A stretch of DNA of 64,000 bases from Heliocidaris erythrogramma (GCA_025617745.1 CM046870.1:6325618-6389617); one strand, 5' to 3'; shown: positions 1 to 11,180, counted from the first letter of the stretch. Translations and numbers: made by a program. Notes: generated by a model from the sequence alone, not told the origin.

Positions 1-379
1 AGAAAAGTGTGATTTCAGGGCATTTTTCATGTCGTACTACCCCGTGCGGAATCTGATTGCTGGGTAATAACGCCTGGCTTCGTGATGTAGAAGGCGTATA
101 GCCATTTTTTTTTTCTACATTCACGAAGCTAATCCTGGCTAGGTGTGCCGCAGCTTCGCGAAACGGGAGTCTAAGGAACTGACTAGAATAGAAAAACATA
201 GGGCCTTTGACTCTTTGGAATGGTGGATCTATACCTAGCCAGGATTGGCTTCGTGAGTGTAAAAAAAAAAAAAAATTGGCTATACGCCTTTTACATCACG
301 GAGCCAGGCGTTCATCCCCAGCAATCAAATTGTGCCCAGGTTAGCAGGACATGAAAATGCCCTGAAATCACACTTTTCT
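1..379. mobile_element. Long-arm foldback element (MITE-like)
   Basis: The two ends are near-perfect reverse complements: the first 20 bases pair with positions 360-379. The match continues for roughly 150 bases per arm, including the GGCGTATAGCCA and CCTGGCTAGGT blocks, each arm with a poly-T or poly-A run. Only about 60-80 central bases are unpaired. The element may extend left of the window, so no target duplication can be read. There is no coding capacity. Confidence 0.8.
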
Positions 380-520
380 GATAACTCCCGCGACCGACAG
401 GCCATTCCCCACAACGTTTCCTCCTAGGGAAACGTTTGGAATTAGAATCTCTTTTCGATTGAACGTATTTTTACAACAAATGCAAAAAAAGATCATAAGA
501 AATTTCTGAGCACTCACCAG

Positions 521-695
521 TGTTTGTGTATCCATGCCTCCTCTTGTCATGCAGATATACATGTAAAATGGCGGCTGCGTGCGACGGCGCGCTCTGTCGG
601 CGACGTATAGTTTCAATTATGGTTGTATCGCGCGCCGTCGCACGCAGCCGCCATTTTATATCTGCTTGACAAGAGGAGGCATGGATACACAAACA
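521..695. mobile_element. Palindromic miniature element
   Basis: TGTTTGTGTATCCAT at 521 is mirrored by ATGGATACACAAACA ending at 695. The inner arms (AAATGGCGGCTGCGTGCGAC and its complement) also pair, giving a hairpin of about 70 bp per arm. It is GC-rich inside an AT-rich region. No target duplication was identified. Confidence 0.75.
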
Positions 696-832
696 TTATT
701 AATATAAATAAGCTACCGGTAATTACAGTACAAAAGAAGATTTAAGAACTGTCTGCGATGTACCATCTGGAACTCACACCAACCCCTTATTTCATGACTT
801 GAGACTCCTAACCAACATTGCATTTTAATGTA

Positions 833-2499
833 CAGTTAACAACAACATTATTCATACCCCTTGGAAAATTCTAGTTTTTTGCATTTTTCCTAAAAATGAA
901 TGGTTAACTGAATTTAATTGCACATCACTTGAATACATTTAGATATCATCTGCAAATGAATGCTGTTTCTGGTTTCACCTCATTTGCATAACAATAGAAA
1001 AGGTGAATTATCCAAACTGGGTGATGTTCAAAATTATTCATACCCTTGGTGATCTATTGACTTTGTCAATCAGTATGAATCCAGTCCTTGTGATTAATGC
1101 TCGTAACACTTTCTTCACACTGTCACAATGCTTCTGGAGGTCTCTACTGAGATATCAGGCCAATACCTGGTCTCCAATGGCCCAATCTCCTTGAGGATGT
1201 TGTCCACACATGCCATCACCTGGTCTTCAGGGGATTCGATGGATTTAAAGCAGATTTTGTGTTTGCAGGTGGTGTAGTTTTAGACGTCATGAGGATAGGA
1301 CTATGATATTGATATTTTTGTTAATATTCCTTACATTTTAATGACAATTCTGTATCGAAGTTGAAACAAAGCACTCTTCCTGGAGAGACTTCCCTAGAGG
1401 CATTCACTGTTGCACTGTCAAGGGAAGGTATTTCCTGATACTTTTGTTCCATTATTATTAAGAATGTTTAGGGAGGCCATGGTAGTTGTCTAAAGGTTGG
1501 ATGGTGCCAATTTTATCAGTTTATTCAGTTACACTGATTGACACATTTTTTATATGGACACCTGCAAGTGGGTACTCTAATGAAGCTTAAAATACTGATC
1601 TTTATGTTCCAGTGCACTGTCAAAGTGGTAGCATTTTGTGCACTGCAGCTGGTAACATGGAGGGCATATGGTATAAATTTGGTTTGCATTCATTTTGATA
1701 TCAAGGATTGTAGCTTTCATACCAAAGATACAAAGAATATACCATATGAAGATTGATATACAGTAACAGTCAATGTGGGATGTGTATGGTACTCAAAGGT
1801 TACATACTGTTATTCATGGTGACCTGACGTTAGAGTCATTCAATGACTTTAATATCACCAACATGGCCTTCCTGAGCACTCTGATTAAGAATGGGGCCAA
1901 TGAATAAAGGTGAACCCTCCCACAGGCAGTGCAAAAGGGAAGGGCTCTTCAGGAATGGTGCTTTGCTTCATAAGTAGATACAGAATTTTCATTAAAATGC
2001 ATGGAATAAATGACCGAAAATTTCAACATCATAGTCCTGTCATCATGAAGTCGATAACTGCATCACCTGTAGGACACGAAACCTAATGAACTCCCTGAAG
2101 GTCAGGTGAAGGCATGTGTGGACACATCCTCAAGTAGATTGAGCCATTGGAGAACAGGTACTGGTCTGATATCCCAGCAGAGACCCCTCCGGAAGCCTTG
2201 TGACGGTGTATTAAAATAAAGTGAATTACAAGCATTAATCACAAGGATCGGATTCATACTGATTGACAAAGTCAATAAATCACCAAGGGTATGAATAATT
2301 TTGAACATCGCCCAGTTTGGATAACTCAACTTTTCTATTGTTATGCAAATGATGTGAAACCGGAAACGGCATTCATTTGCAGATGATAACTAAATGTATT
2401 CAAGTGATGTGCAAGTAACTTCATTTATCCATTCATTTTTAGGAAAAATGCAAAAAACTAGAATTTTCCAAGGGGTATGAATAATTTTGTTGTTAACTG
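833..2499. mobile_element. Tc1/mariner-type giant foldback element
   Basis: It begins CAGTTAACAACAA and ends with the complement TTGTTGTTAACTG, and both ends are flanked by TA (831-832 and 2500-2501), the Tc1/mariner target. The arms pair for about 650 bases each (833-~1500 with ~1840-2499), with substitutions and small gaps. Only about 340 bases are left in the middle. No DDE transposase frame is visible, so it is non-autonomous. Confidence 0.75.
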
Positions 2500-2753
2500 T
2501 ATTAAGTTTAAAGTGCATTTACATGTACATACAAATATCTCCCTAAAAGTTTTGTAATCTGTTTGATTTTAATTGTAATTTTCATAATTATCCAACAAGA
2601 TCTGTGAGAGACATCCATATTCTCAGACATAGAACAGTTGTGTTTCAACAACTTACATGTAAATGACTATTAAAACATGCCTTTCACTCCATACATTTAT
2701 TTGTACTGTAAAAAAAATTCATTTGTACAATATAATCAGTAGCACATAATGCA

Positions 2754-2847
2754 GATTTCTTTTTCTTTTCTCTTTTTCTTTTCTCTTTTTCTTTTCTCTT
2801 TTTCTTTTCTCTTCTCTTTTTCTCTTTTCTCTTTTTCTCTTTTAGAT
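2754..2847. repeat. Pyrimidine microsatellite (CTTTT/CTCTTT)n
   Basis: About 95 bases of nearly pure C/T on the + strand, built from TTTTTCTTTTCTC-like units. Open frames here on both strands are by-products of this low-complexity sequence. Confidence 0.9.
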
Positions 2848-3171
2848 TTTTTGTGTATAATATGTTATCATTGTTGTATAATATTATATGTACCATGTTG
2901 TAAAGGCAACCCCACCACAAGCCATGTGTTTCCTGGACCCGCACCTCCTTTCACCATGGTTTTTGTGAATGTACATTTTATTTTTGTATTTATTTGATTA
3001 TGAGAACTAAGAAGGAAATACATGTAATTGTATTTTGTATGTGAATAAGAATCTAGGTACATGTATGTGATTTTATGAGCATGATATGTAATTACATAAT
3101 GTATGTATCAGTAAAGTTTAATTCAATATGCAAAGGCTTTGTCTAGTTGATACTGTACATGTACATGTACA

Positions 3172-3942
3172 TGGGTCAATCCACGTCAAATCAACCAATT
3201 TTTTGACAATTTGTCACCCGACCCCCTTCGATTTTCTTTAAACTCGTACCAAATGTTCCTCGGAGTGTCTGACGGAAAACCCAAATATTTTGCCCCAAGG
3301 TCAAGTAGTTGCTAAGATACAGCCTCGCATAGCAACCAGTGCGCGTTCCAAGAAATGGGTTTTATGAAAATTATGGGTTTTTTAATTGACATTGAAGCCA
3401 GAATTTTTTCATTTTTTCCAACTTTGAGGGCGCCTTTCACAAAAACGGCTCGCCCAATTCCGCTGATTTTTTTGTTGGATTATTGCCCAAGTCAAAGTCT
3501 TTAACTGTACAAAATTCTAGTTCCTGATCTCATACAGTATTAGAGATATGAGGCTCTAAACACGCATCCAAAATTTCAAAAATGAAATTCGACACCATGT
3601 TCGGTGACCTCGTACGCAGAAACGAAAGGTCAGTTTTGCGTCACAATTAATTTTTCTTTTAAAGAGCATATCATAAAGTTCTTCCAATTTCCAGAAAATG
3701 AGCTGTACTGGATAAAAATTCTGGCTTCAATGGTCAATTAAAAACCATAATTTTTATAAAACCCATTTCTTGGAACGCGCACTGGTTGCTATGCGAGGCT
3801 GTATCTTAGCAACCACTTGACCTTGGGGCAAAATATTTTGGGGTTTTCCGTCAGACACTCCGAGGAACATTTGGTGCGAGTTTAAAGAAAATCGAAGGGG
3901 GTCGGGTGACAAGCATTGGTTGATTTGACATGGATTGACCCA
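3172..3942. mobile_element. Foldback element with TGGGTCAATCCA termini
   Basis: TGGGTCAATCCA at 3172-3183 pairs with TGGATTGACCCA at 3931-3942. The inverted arms extend about 240 bases each, including the CCGAGGAACATTTGG and ACTGGTTGCTATGCGAGG blocks. The centre (about 3420-3710) is unpaired and non-coding. Flanking ACATG words make the target duplication ambiguous. Confidence 0.75.
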
Positions 3943-4537
3943 CATGTAACTTTGAGACCGCAGAAGTAAAGGAAAGTGTAAACTGTACACAGATGGTGTA
4001 CGCAGGACAGTAATCCTGTCTCACACTTTAATATTTTCCCAGGCTGCTGCTTTCATCAGATATACAGCACATGCTGCCTATTACACGTAGGTGGGACCAT
4101 GGGACACCAATCGATAGTCTGGAATAATAGAAAGTGCTATACAATAGCCTAATAGGCATTAGTATTGTGCACTGATCCAATAAGACTATTGTACTATCCA
4201 GCTTACTGTAATATTCATACATGTACATATGTACAGTGGTGTTCTGAGAAGTAATGCCTTTGTTTTCATTCTATTGTTAATGTGGTGTCTACAGGTCCTT
4301 AGTTCTTTACAAATTGGTGAACCACTATAAACCACCCACACATGTTGTAGAGTACATGTCCATTCAGCTACTCCATTATTGTAGGTGTTCATGTTGTAGA
4401 TTGATGCGGTAAACTTGGATTACGTGTATTTTCTTCCAGATCCTCTAATGTACATGTATGTACATGTACATGTATGCTTTTAGGCTATACAGGGGAAACT
4501 TTCGGGCAGTAGCAGACAGACTTTACATATGCATGTA

Positions 4538-4700
4538 CAGTCAAACCTGTCTTAGTGGCCACCTGTCTATAGTGGTCACTTATATTGCCTTCCTGTAGCA
4601 AGAAATATGTGCCTCAGAACCTGTCTATAAAGGCCACCTGTCTACAGTGGCCACTTTTTCTGTTTCCCTTCAAGGGTGGCCTTAAAGACAGGTTTGACTG
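4538..4700. mobile_element. Mariner-type MITE
   Basis: The terminal inverted repeats CAGTCAAACCTGTC and GACAGGTTTGACTG are directly flanked by TA (4536-4537 and 4701-4702). It is 163 bp, with internal repeats of the type GGCCACCTGTCTA and no coding sequence. Confidence 0.8.
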
Positions 4701-5110
4701 TACATGTACGTGTATTGATTTTTGTCTCTTCCTACTTGTTTTTGAAATACAATTGGGCTACATAATTAGGTGGTCTGTCGTAGTCGACAGACCACCTCTT
4801 AATTTCGTCAGAATTTTCTTTATTATTTATTTCTTTATTATTTATTTTTATTTTTCCACCACTTTCTTGTGAACACAATATCTCAAAATCAACTCGATCA
4901 ATTTTCTTCAAATTTTTGTCAATTATCAGGCCATATCAGATGAAGTTCCCCTATCTTTTTCAAGGTCATCAGGTCATCGTGACGTCATCCAGGCGCCATT
5001 TTGTGAAATCACATTATCAATCATATCTTCATAACGAGTCATCAAAAATAAACCATATTTGACACACATGAACTTCAGGTCAAGGGTCAACATAAAATGT
5101 CATTAAAATC

Positions 5111-5410
5111 CGTGCGCGCCTCATGTCGCGCACGTACGCGCGCGTCAAAATTTAAAAATGCTCCAAATCACTTTTTAATCAAATTAGGGTATGGTTCAGG
5201 ACATTTTACGCATTTTAAAATTTCCTGTCCGTGCGCGTCCGCGCGCGCGTTATGTGCGCGCACAGCGCGTAGAGAACGTAAAAACGCCATTTTTCGCATG
5301 TTTCATCTTCCTGATACTATTCTTGACAATTTCCAACTATTTACAGTCATTCTCGACCTTCCATAATGTCGTACGCGCGCGTCAAACTTTCAAATTTGTG
5401 CGCACGTCAA
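5111..5410. other. CpG-rich pockets in AT-rich DNA
   Basis: Three blocks (about 5111-5147, 5230-5280 and 5371-5406) are dominated by CGCGCG/TGCGCG words, while the sequence between them is AT-rich. They lie inside the 1.84 kb element. No gene or promoter is apparent. Confidence 0.6.
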
Positions 5411-6055
5411 AGGGCATTCTAATGCAAAAAGTGGTAAAAACATGCCCATCTAGAATTCGCCATAGCTCCTCAGAAGGGGCGGAAACCCCCCAATTTCTTT
5501 ACATATTCTGAAAGCCTGTGAGTTGTAGATATGAATTCATGCAGAATTTTTGCCGATCTCATGTTCTAACGTCATCATATTTGCATATGAACTCAAAAAA
5601 GTGATTTTGAAGAAATTATGTCATCATTTTTGTATTCTTTTGATAATATTTCAGTAATAGTTGGTCAATTTTCTTCCAAATTTTGATATGTTTTAGCTGA
5701 GACAATTCTCTACAAGATCAGTAACCACAATTTTTCATTTTGATGACGTCATCATAGTGAAAATTTCAATTAAAGATGCCATGTCAGAATGTTCCCTATT
5801 TGCGTGTTATGTCTATGGAAGATGACTTTTTTTCGAATCATGAATCTACATGACATTGTTCTCTGAGCAGTATCTCAGTTATTATTGGTCTATTTCCTTC
5901 CAGATTTTAATATGTTGTAGCTGAGACTATAAGCTTTTATTAGTAAGCCCTCAGATTTTTGATCAGATGTCGGGATCATGCCCAATTTTTCAGTACAAAA
6001 TGGGATTTGAGAATCCCATTTTTCGTTTACGTGTTATCTCTATGGGAATTATTTT

Positions 6056-6116
6056 GGTCTATCGGTAAAGCACATGACTACCATGGTCAAGGTACCTGGT
6101 TCGATCCCGGGGCCGA
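6056..6116 (+). repeat. tRNA-derived SINE relic (A/B box)
   Basis: GGTCTATCGGTAAAGCACA resembles a degraded tRNA D-arm/A box, and GGTTCGATCCC is a B-box (T-arm) match about 35 bases further on. A long T run follows, which would terminate RNA polymerase III. The acceptor stem is not intact, so this is not called a functional tRNA. Confidence 0.55.
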
Positions 6117-6329
6117 TTTTTTTTTTTTTTTTTTTTGCTTCTTTTTGCCTGTCATTTTACCATCCTCTTCGACTAGTATAACATAAAAAATCACAAATAA
6201 TGTAATAAACTGCCTTATTTTCCGTATTATGTCTATTAGAAAGTAGTGTGCAGTAGTTTGTGTACAACCCTATGGAAATTGTGATTTCCTGTCCTGTATT
6301 AGATCAAAGGGGATAATCTGCCAAGTATC

Positions 6330-6445
6330 CTGTATCATCATCATTATTATCGTCACCGTCATGATCATCATCGCTATTATATCATCGCCATCATATATCA
6401 TTATAATCATCATAATCACCATTATCATCATCACCATAATCATTT
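6330..6445. repeat. Degenerate ATC/ATT trinucleotide repeat
   Basis: About 115 bases of imperfect ATC, ATT and ACC units. Antisense open frames rich in Met and Ile here come from the repeat. Confidence 0.8.
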
Positions 6446-6898
6446 TACAATGACCGTTACACATTTTGCTACATTCCCGTCCTCAAGAAGCATCTCCATT
6501 CATGGCAGTCTTGACATCCTATCTTCAGTTTAGTATTTCCCCATTATTATGATCATCCTGATTACAATGATGATCGTACAAATTGAAGGACAGACCACCT
6601 AATTCGTCCTCATGACGAATTAAATTCTAGTTATTGTTTGTTTTCTTTGGGAGCCAACAGCTTGCCAACAAGCAAAACTTGTTTATATTTACAGTACACG
6701 CTGTACATGAACATTTACATGTATGGAAAAGAACTACGTCTACCGTAACGGTACATACATGTTTTACATGTGGAGTGCCAGGAGTGTCAAGTCTGACAGA
6801 CATGTGCGCTATATAGCCTATACAAGAACCCACTACAGTGTATTAGTTTTCTTTTTTTGTGTGCATTAGTCCATGTTGTACATGCACCTGTAGTCTGG

Positions 6899-6936
6899 TA
6901 CACCATGGACCTACTATGGTGTAGGTCCATGGTGTA
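6899..6936. repeat. Perfect 16-bp hairpin
   Basis: TACACCATGGACCTAC (6899-6914) and its exact complement (6921-6936) are separated by six bases. No surrounding element ends were recognised. Confidence 0.7.
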
Positions 6937-6997
6937 GGCCTAATGTATGGAGATAAAGTCAGGCTACACAGCACAGCATGTTTTCATTTAGATTTAT

Positions 6998-7045
6998 CTT
7001 ACCTACAATGTATTGTGTTTAATAACACTTTACATTGTAGGTAAG
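6998..7045. repeat. Imperfect 22-bp hairpin
   Basis: CTTACCTACAATGTA (6998-7012) pairs perfectly with 7031-7045. Inner bases add five more pairs around a TAAT loop. It is short for a microRNA precursor. Function unknown. Confidence 0.6.
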
Positions 7046-7798
7046 AACTGTCTGAAGATGTGTGGATGCAGTGTGAATGTCCGTCAGTTTGAAGGTGAAA
7101 AGTTAATACCACTTCAGTTCAGGTGTTGTTACTTTAATACATGTACATGTAATGTATTACACTTCATTATTTGTCTAATAGACTGATACACATGAAAATT
7201 TAACAGTACCCTTTTTTTTTTGTCTTTTTTTTTGCAGCCATCTATTTTGATTGTATTGCAGGCCTAAATAGAAAACTCCAATATGTGATGTACAGTGTGA
7301 GGTACATGTAGGCACGCTCTTGTTCAATGTTGATAATTGCAATCAATAGTGCCAACAATCACCTTTTTCATTGTGTCCGATGTTTTCTCAATACTTCTTT
7401 CAAGTCCTTTGTATGGTGAGGTGTGTACAGTTGTTTGTATACAGACATGGCCTTGACTAATATAATAAAGCCTGAAAGATATTGTTCAATACACTCTACA
7501 TGTTTGTTTAATACTGTGTACTAGTGACAGGGCTTTGTTTAGTTGTTCAGTGAAGCTGACATCTTATTTAATCGCTAAATTATTCATTTTGTTCTTCAAA
7601 TTGGAAACAACAATATTTTTTTAATGAGCGTACATTACATGTGTATGGTTCGAATAAAATGTAGTGTCTTTGAAAACAACATACAGTACACTACCGCCTA
7701 AAAGTTTTGGCACTTCGGTACGGGAAGGGAAGGCCTCGATAGCCCGATCGGGAGCTTCCCACAGTTATTTTGTCTGGTTCCGTACCCATTGCAAAAAT

Positions 7799-7923
7799 AA
7801 CGGGAAGCCATCGGTAAGCTAACGGGAAGCTAACGGGAAGCCACCGGTAAGCTATCGGGAGCCACCGGTAAGCTATCGGGAGCCACCGGTAAGCTATCGG
7901 GAGGCTAATGGTAAGCTACCGGG
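7799..7923. repeat. ~21-bp minisatellite
   Basis: Five to six units of the form ATCGGGAGCCACCGGTAAGCT in direct tandem, with one shortened unit. It lies inside the Tc1-like element at 7689-8284. Confidence 0.8.
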
Positions 7924-7927
7924 GGTG

Positions 7928-8165
7928 GTATTCTGAAAACGATGTTATCTTTTATGTTAGTAAAACAATGTTAATTGTCATAACAAATCAAAATCAGGAC
8001 AAATCATTGGTTAATGATTGCGCAAAGATGGCTGTGCTCACGTAGAGTTAAAAAAGACATCTGCGCAAGCACCAATGATTAGTGTTTATTGCGCGCAATT
8101 TCAGTTTGTTATGACAATTAACATAGTATTCCTGAACATGAAAGAAAACATAGTTTTCAGAATAC
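7928..8165. mobile_element. Nested foldback element (GTATTCTGAAAAC ends)
   Basis: GTATTCTGAAAAC at 7928-7940 pairs with GTTTTCAGAATAC at 8153-8165. Inner blocks such as ATGTTAATTGTCATAACAAA pair as well. The ends resemble those of the larger foldback at 16953-17654 (GGGGTGG-ATTCTGA). Confidence 0.7.
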
Positions 8166-8829
8166 GGCCCTGGGAAGCTACTCGGGAGCGAACTGATCTA
8201 TTAAAGCAGAAGTTCCTGTAAAGCTTGACAGTAGCGGTACGGGAAACAGGGACGTCTCGATGCCCAAACCTTTAGGTGGTAATGTAGATGGTTAGGGACT
8301 TTTGTTGAAAAGTTTTTAAAAATGCCAATTTTGACAAAAACAATGATTTTGAACCTCTTAATGTGTTGCCAATTACAGAGCTGCCAACCATTCCGTTTTT
8401 GACAGAATTATTACCACTTTTTAACCAATATTACGGCATTCCGTTTTTTCTTCATGAAATACGTTTTTTTTCTGTTTTTTAAGTGTTTGCGTGTGTTCTG
8501 TGTACTAGTACACGAAAATACAGTGTTGTCTATGACTTCCGGGTTTGAGCTATCGATACACGTAATGTTACAGTCCCACCGACGAAACCGACGCCAAACT
8601 GACCGATGGTATGTACATGTACAGTATATCATTGAAATAACGCAAGTTTCGATCGCTCTTCCGTCGTGTGACTGGGTCGTGTGACTGCGAAAACATGTTT
8701 TATTCGCATGCAGCGGTGCCCATGTAGCGTGCGACCCATGCAAAACGCATGTAAGCCTAGCACCGATCTCTATATGTGGGACAATGTATTACCGCTTGCT
8801 GAACTGCGCACGGGCTTTGACACACCATC

Positions 8830-8977
8830 GTGGATTTAACGGAATTATTTCGCGAAACTGGAGAGGATTTGATCAAAATTAGTGGAAAACGGTCACAGAA
8901 GTTTAAAGAGGAGTACAAACAACGATTTCCTGTCATAAAGCCAATCACAAAAGGCGTTGAATTTGCATTTTGCATGT
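8830..8977 (+). pseudogene. hAT-type transposase N-terminal fragment
   Basis: The frame encodes about 49 residues. It includes a basic helix-like stretch (KRSQKFKEEYKQ) and the pattern FPVIKP...AFCMC. This resembles the start of the TTF/BED-like zinc finger at the front of hAT-derived (ZNF862-like) proteins, where an aromatic-proline motif precedes a Cys pair. The expected C-x2-C spacing is not seen in the uninterrupted frame. A consensus splice donor (GTAAGT at 8978) falls exactly at the second Cys codon, so the finger may have been completed by a lost exon. The fragment lies inside the hAT element, which supports the reading. The start is uncertain and the family match is from memory. Confidence 0.4.
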
Positions 8978-9110
8978 GTAAGTTCTCATTTAGATTTTCA
9001 ACAAAAAAAAAAGAAAAAAAATGAAATCCAAAACCTAAAGCATTTTTATCAAAACCAGTGCGGTGTAGCAGGTCATGCAATATTCCTGACACTTGTATAA
9101 TTTTCCTTCT

Positions 9111-9190
9111 AGTTCTATTACATGTACATGTATATGTTTTTGAAAATTTCTAGTTCTATTACATGTACATTTATGTTTTTGAAAATCAAC
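9111..9190. repeat. 41-bp tandem duplication
   Basis: AGTTCTATTACATGTACAT occurs at 9111 and again at 9152, each copy followed by a TATGTTTTTGAAAAT-like block. It lies within the hAT element. Confidence 0.7.
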
Positions 9191-9742
9191 CTTGGATTCT
9201 GTCTATGGAATTGGAGATTTAATCATGTTAATGGCCTCTAAATAATGCCCCTCCAATCCTCCATAGTGCTATTTTCTCAGTTTCAAGGGGACGTTGCCCC
9301 CTTGAGACTCCCATCAGGGCGCTGTCCCCCCCCCCCCCCCCGATGCCTTGCCGGCCATATTTGTCCCTCTTTTTCGATTTCAAATGTTGGCAAGTAATGA
9401 AGTGTGAATATGATCCAAGTAATGCGTGACTGTGAGCACACATCAAAGGGAAAAATGTGACGAGACATTTCAGCATAAGAAATGAGCATCATTTCTGCAA
9501 TGGAAGTATGTCGCGCGAGGTTTTAAGTTTTGTTTGAAGGTATTCCTTTTTTTTGCTCTAAATTCCTTTTTTTGGCCATCATGATTCCTTGGTTGCACAA
9601 GGTTGGCAGCCCTGCAATTAAGAATTTTAAAGCTTATTCTCCTTTTAAAAATTCCTGGCATCAAACACAATATGGTCATTCAACAGAAATGGACATACAT
9701 TTTGTGTGCAGAAATTATTGCTCTTTCGAATCATGTAAATCT

Positions 9743-9893
9743 GGGCCCCGTTTCATAAAACTTGTCATCAATTAACAAGTTACAATAATTGTTACAGGCT
9801 ACTGAAATCCTTGAATCTGAGTGGATGATAGCAAAGTTGTCATAGAAATCAGGGAGTTGTTATTGATAACAGGTTTTATGAAACAGGGCCCTG
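9743..9893 (+). mobile_element. GGGCC-ended palindromic element, copy 1
   Basis: It begins GGGCCCCGTTTCATAAAACT and ends with the complement TTTTATGAAACAGGGCCC. Sub-terminal TTGTTATTGATAAC-like palindromes and the conserved interior CTACTGAAATCC are shared with copies near 11.7, 17.7 and 20.1 kb. It is about 150 bp and non-coding. Confidence 0.7.
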
Positions 9894-9899
9894 GTATAT

Positions 9900-11180
9900 T
9901 TTTTCGTGCCCTGAATCAAAAGTTATTGAGCTAAAATCATTTAGAATGTGGTCAGTTGTCTCAAAGGGTGGATTGGAAGTTGTGTTGCAATATTCTTTCC
10001 AAGCATTATTTGCAGTCTGTATGGTTAGGGTCAGGAAGATGGTGAACTTGGTCAATTATGGTGGTAGGACCAATGGCGATTTAGTGAGATGCTGCCCTCA
10101 TACAGTGTCTCAAGAGAAACTGGCTACATGTGTAATTCTGTATTGTTGACTATAGATGCAGTAGACTTTATAATGGGTTATGTGGACCAGAAAAGTGTAA
10201 GCAAATTAACGACAAAAAATACTTGGTAGAAGTCATTTCCCACTTATTCTGGTTCTTAACATGAAGTTGGATGACTTAATGAATTTCTTTGCCAATTATT
10301 CAGCTATTGTACATTTTTTAAAACAAAAATTCATTTGGCAGATATCATCTGTTTGTAGTGTTCCACGTGAACATTAATTGTAAAGCCTTGTTAAATTAGA
10401 TTTTCCGTGCTGTCTTTACAAGAACAGTTAGAACTCAAGATTACCTTACCTATATTACAAAGTCAATCAAAGAACATAATGTACATGTACTTATGTACAT
10501 TAATGATAAACTTCCACTTCTGCTGTACACACATGTACAGCATGTATCAGAACAAAGTCATAATATGGTTAGACTGTAAATCCTGATTAGTCATACCTAC
10601 ATGTACATGTAGGTGTCCATGTACTTCTAAATGCATGGTGCTGTTGATTTGGAGTTGAATATGCTGGTTATACGGTAGTTTGCTTTTACAGTAATTTTAG
10701 AGATTGGAGATGCTTTTAGTCTGTATTTTGTGTGACTATGATTGAATTTTCCACTTCACTTCTCACATGAATTTGATAATGTTGCATCACAAAGCCCTCT
10801 ATTGTTTGGAGCAAGTTATCTTTGTATCCTGCATGATTTCAATCTGGCACAGATTAGAGGTGAATCATCCCATTTGGTCATGTGAATCTCTGTGGCTGAC
10901 ATTGACAATGACAGGTTTCCTACAGAATTCCAAGCTAGTAATCAACATATAATCCTGTTCATTTATCGAGCTGATTTGATATCAGCTGTTCATACATACA
11001 GGTAGATGCACATGTACATGTAGGCCTTCACCGGTGTATCCTTCTATCGATTGCATTTTGATTGCTGTTCATTTTGTGCTTAAGCCATTTTCATACTCAC
11101 TGCTGAGGAGGATTGAGTCTGGACTTCGTTCAGAGCATTTAGCTACCCATTTGATCTGCATCTCAAATCTGTACAACTTT
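9900..11180. other. Intronic/intergenic DNA, no feature resolved
   Basis: AT-rich sequence with scattered TACATGTA words and only short, stop-riddled frames. Apart from ACATGTACATGTA-type clusters (near 10.48, 10.60 and 11.01 kb) no repeat boundary or exon could be supported. Confidence 0.5.

Larger units (their letters stand above)
4764..6604. mobile_element. Unclassified 1.84 kb element, short TIRs plus terminal hairpins
   Basis: AATTAGGTGGTCTGTC at 4764-4779 is matched by GACAGACCACCTAATT at 6589-6604. The left end is also a hairpin (4768-4780 with 4785-4797). Just beyond the right end lies a second hairpin (6601-6621), followed by CTAG. The interior is non-coding: AT-rich text, three CpG-rich pockets, an imperfect ATC-rich run and a tRNA-like relic. 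The hairpin plus CTAG is reminiscent of Helitron-type termini, but no Rep/helicase sequence is present and the class is uncertain. Confidence 0.5.
7689..8284. mobile_element. Tc1-like non-autonomous element with nested repeats
   Basis: The ends CACTACCGCCTAAAAG and CCTTTAGGTGGTAATG are imperfect inverted repeats flanked by TA (7687-7688, 8285-8286). Sub-terminal blocks (GGTACGGGAA and complement-like matches) also pair. Inside lie a minisatellite and a separate foldback. No transposase frame was found. Confidence 0.6.
8376..9614 (+). mobile_element. Deleted hAT-type DNA transposon
   Basis: The left end CAGAGCTGCCAACC and right end GGTTGGCAGCCCTG are inverted repeats with the CAGRG...CYCTG form typical of hAT elements. 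CAATTA directly abuts both ends (8370-8375 and 9615-9620), consistent with a 6-bp target duplication. The 1.24 kb body holds a short stretch that looks like the N-terminus of a TTF-type zinc-finger transposase, a 41-bp tandem duplication near 9111-9190 and a poly-C run near 9327-9341. The catalytic domain is absent. Confidence 0.65.

Noticed and set aside
2684..2997. Lys/Glu- and Ser/Phe-rich frames on both strands
   Set aside because: They are translations of a pyrimidine microsatellite.
6056..6116. Functional tRNA gene
   Set aside because: A- and B-box-like words are present but the cloverleaf stems do not close; treated as a SINE relic.
6998..7045. microRNA gene
   Set aside because: The hairpin is under 50 bases and too short for a standard precursor; no expression data available.
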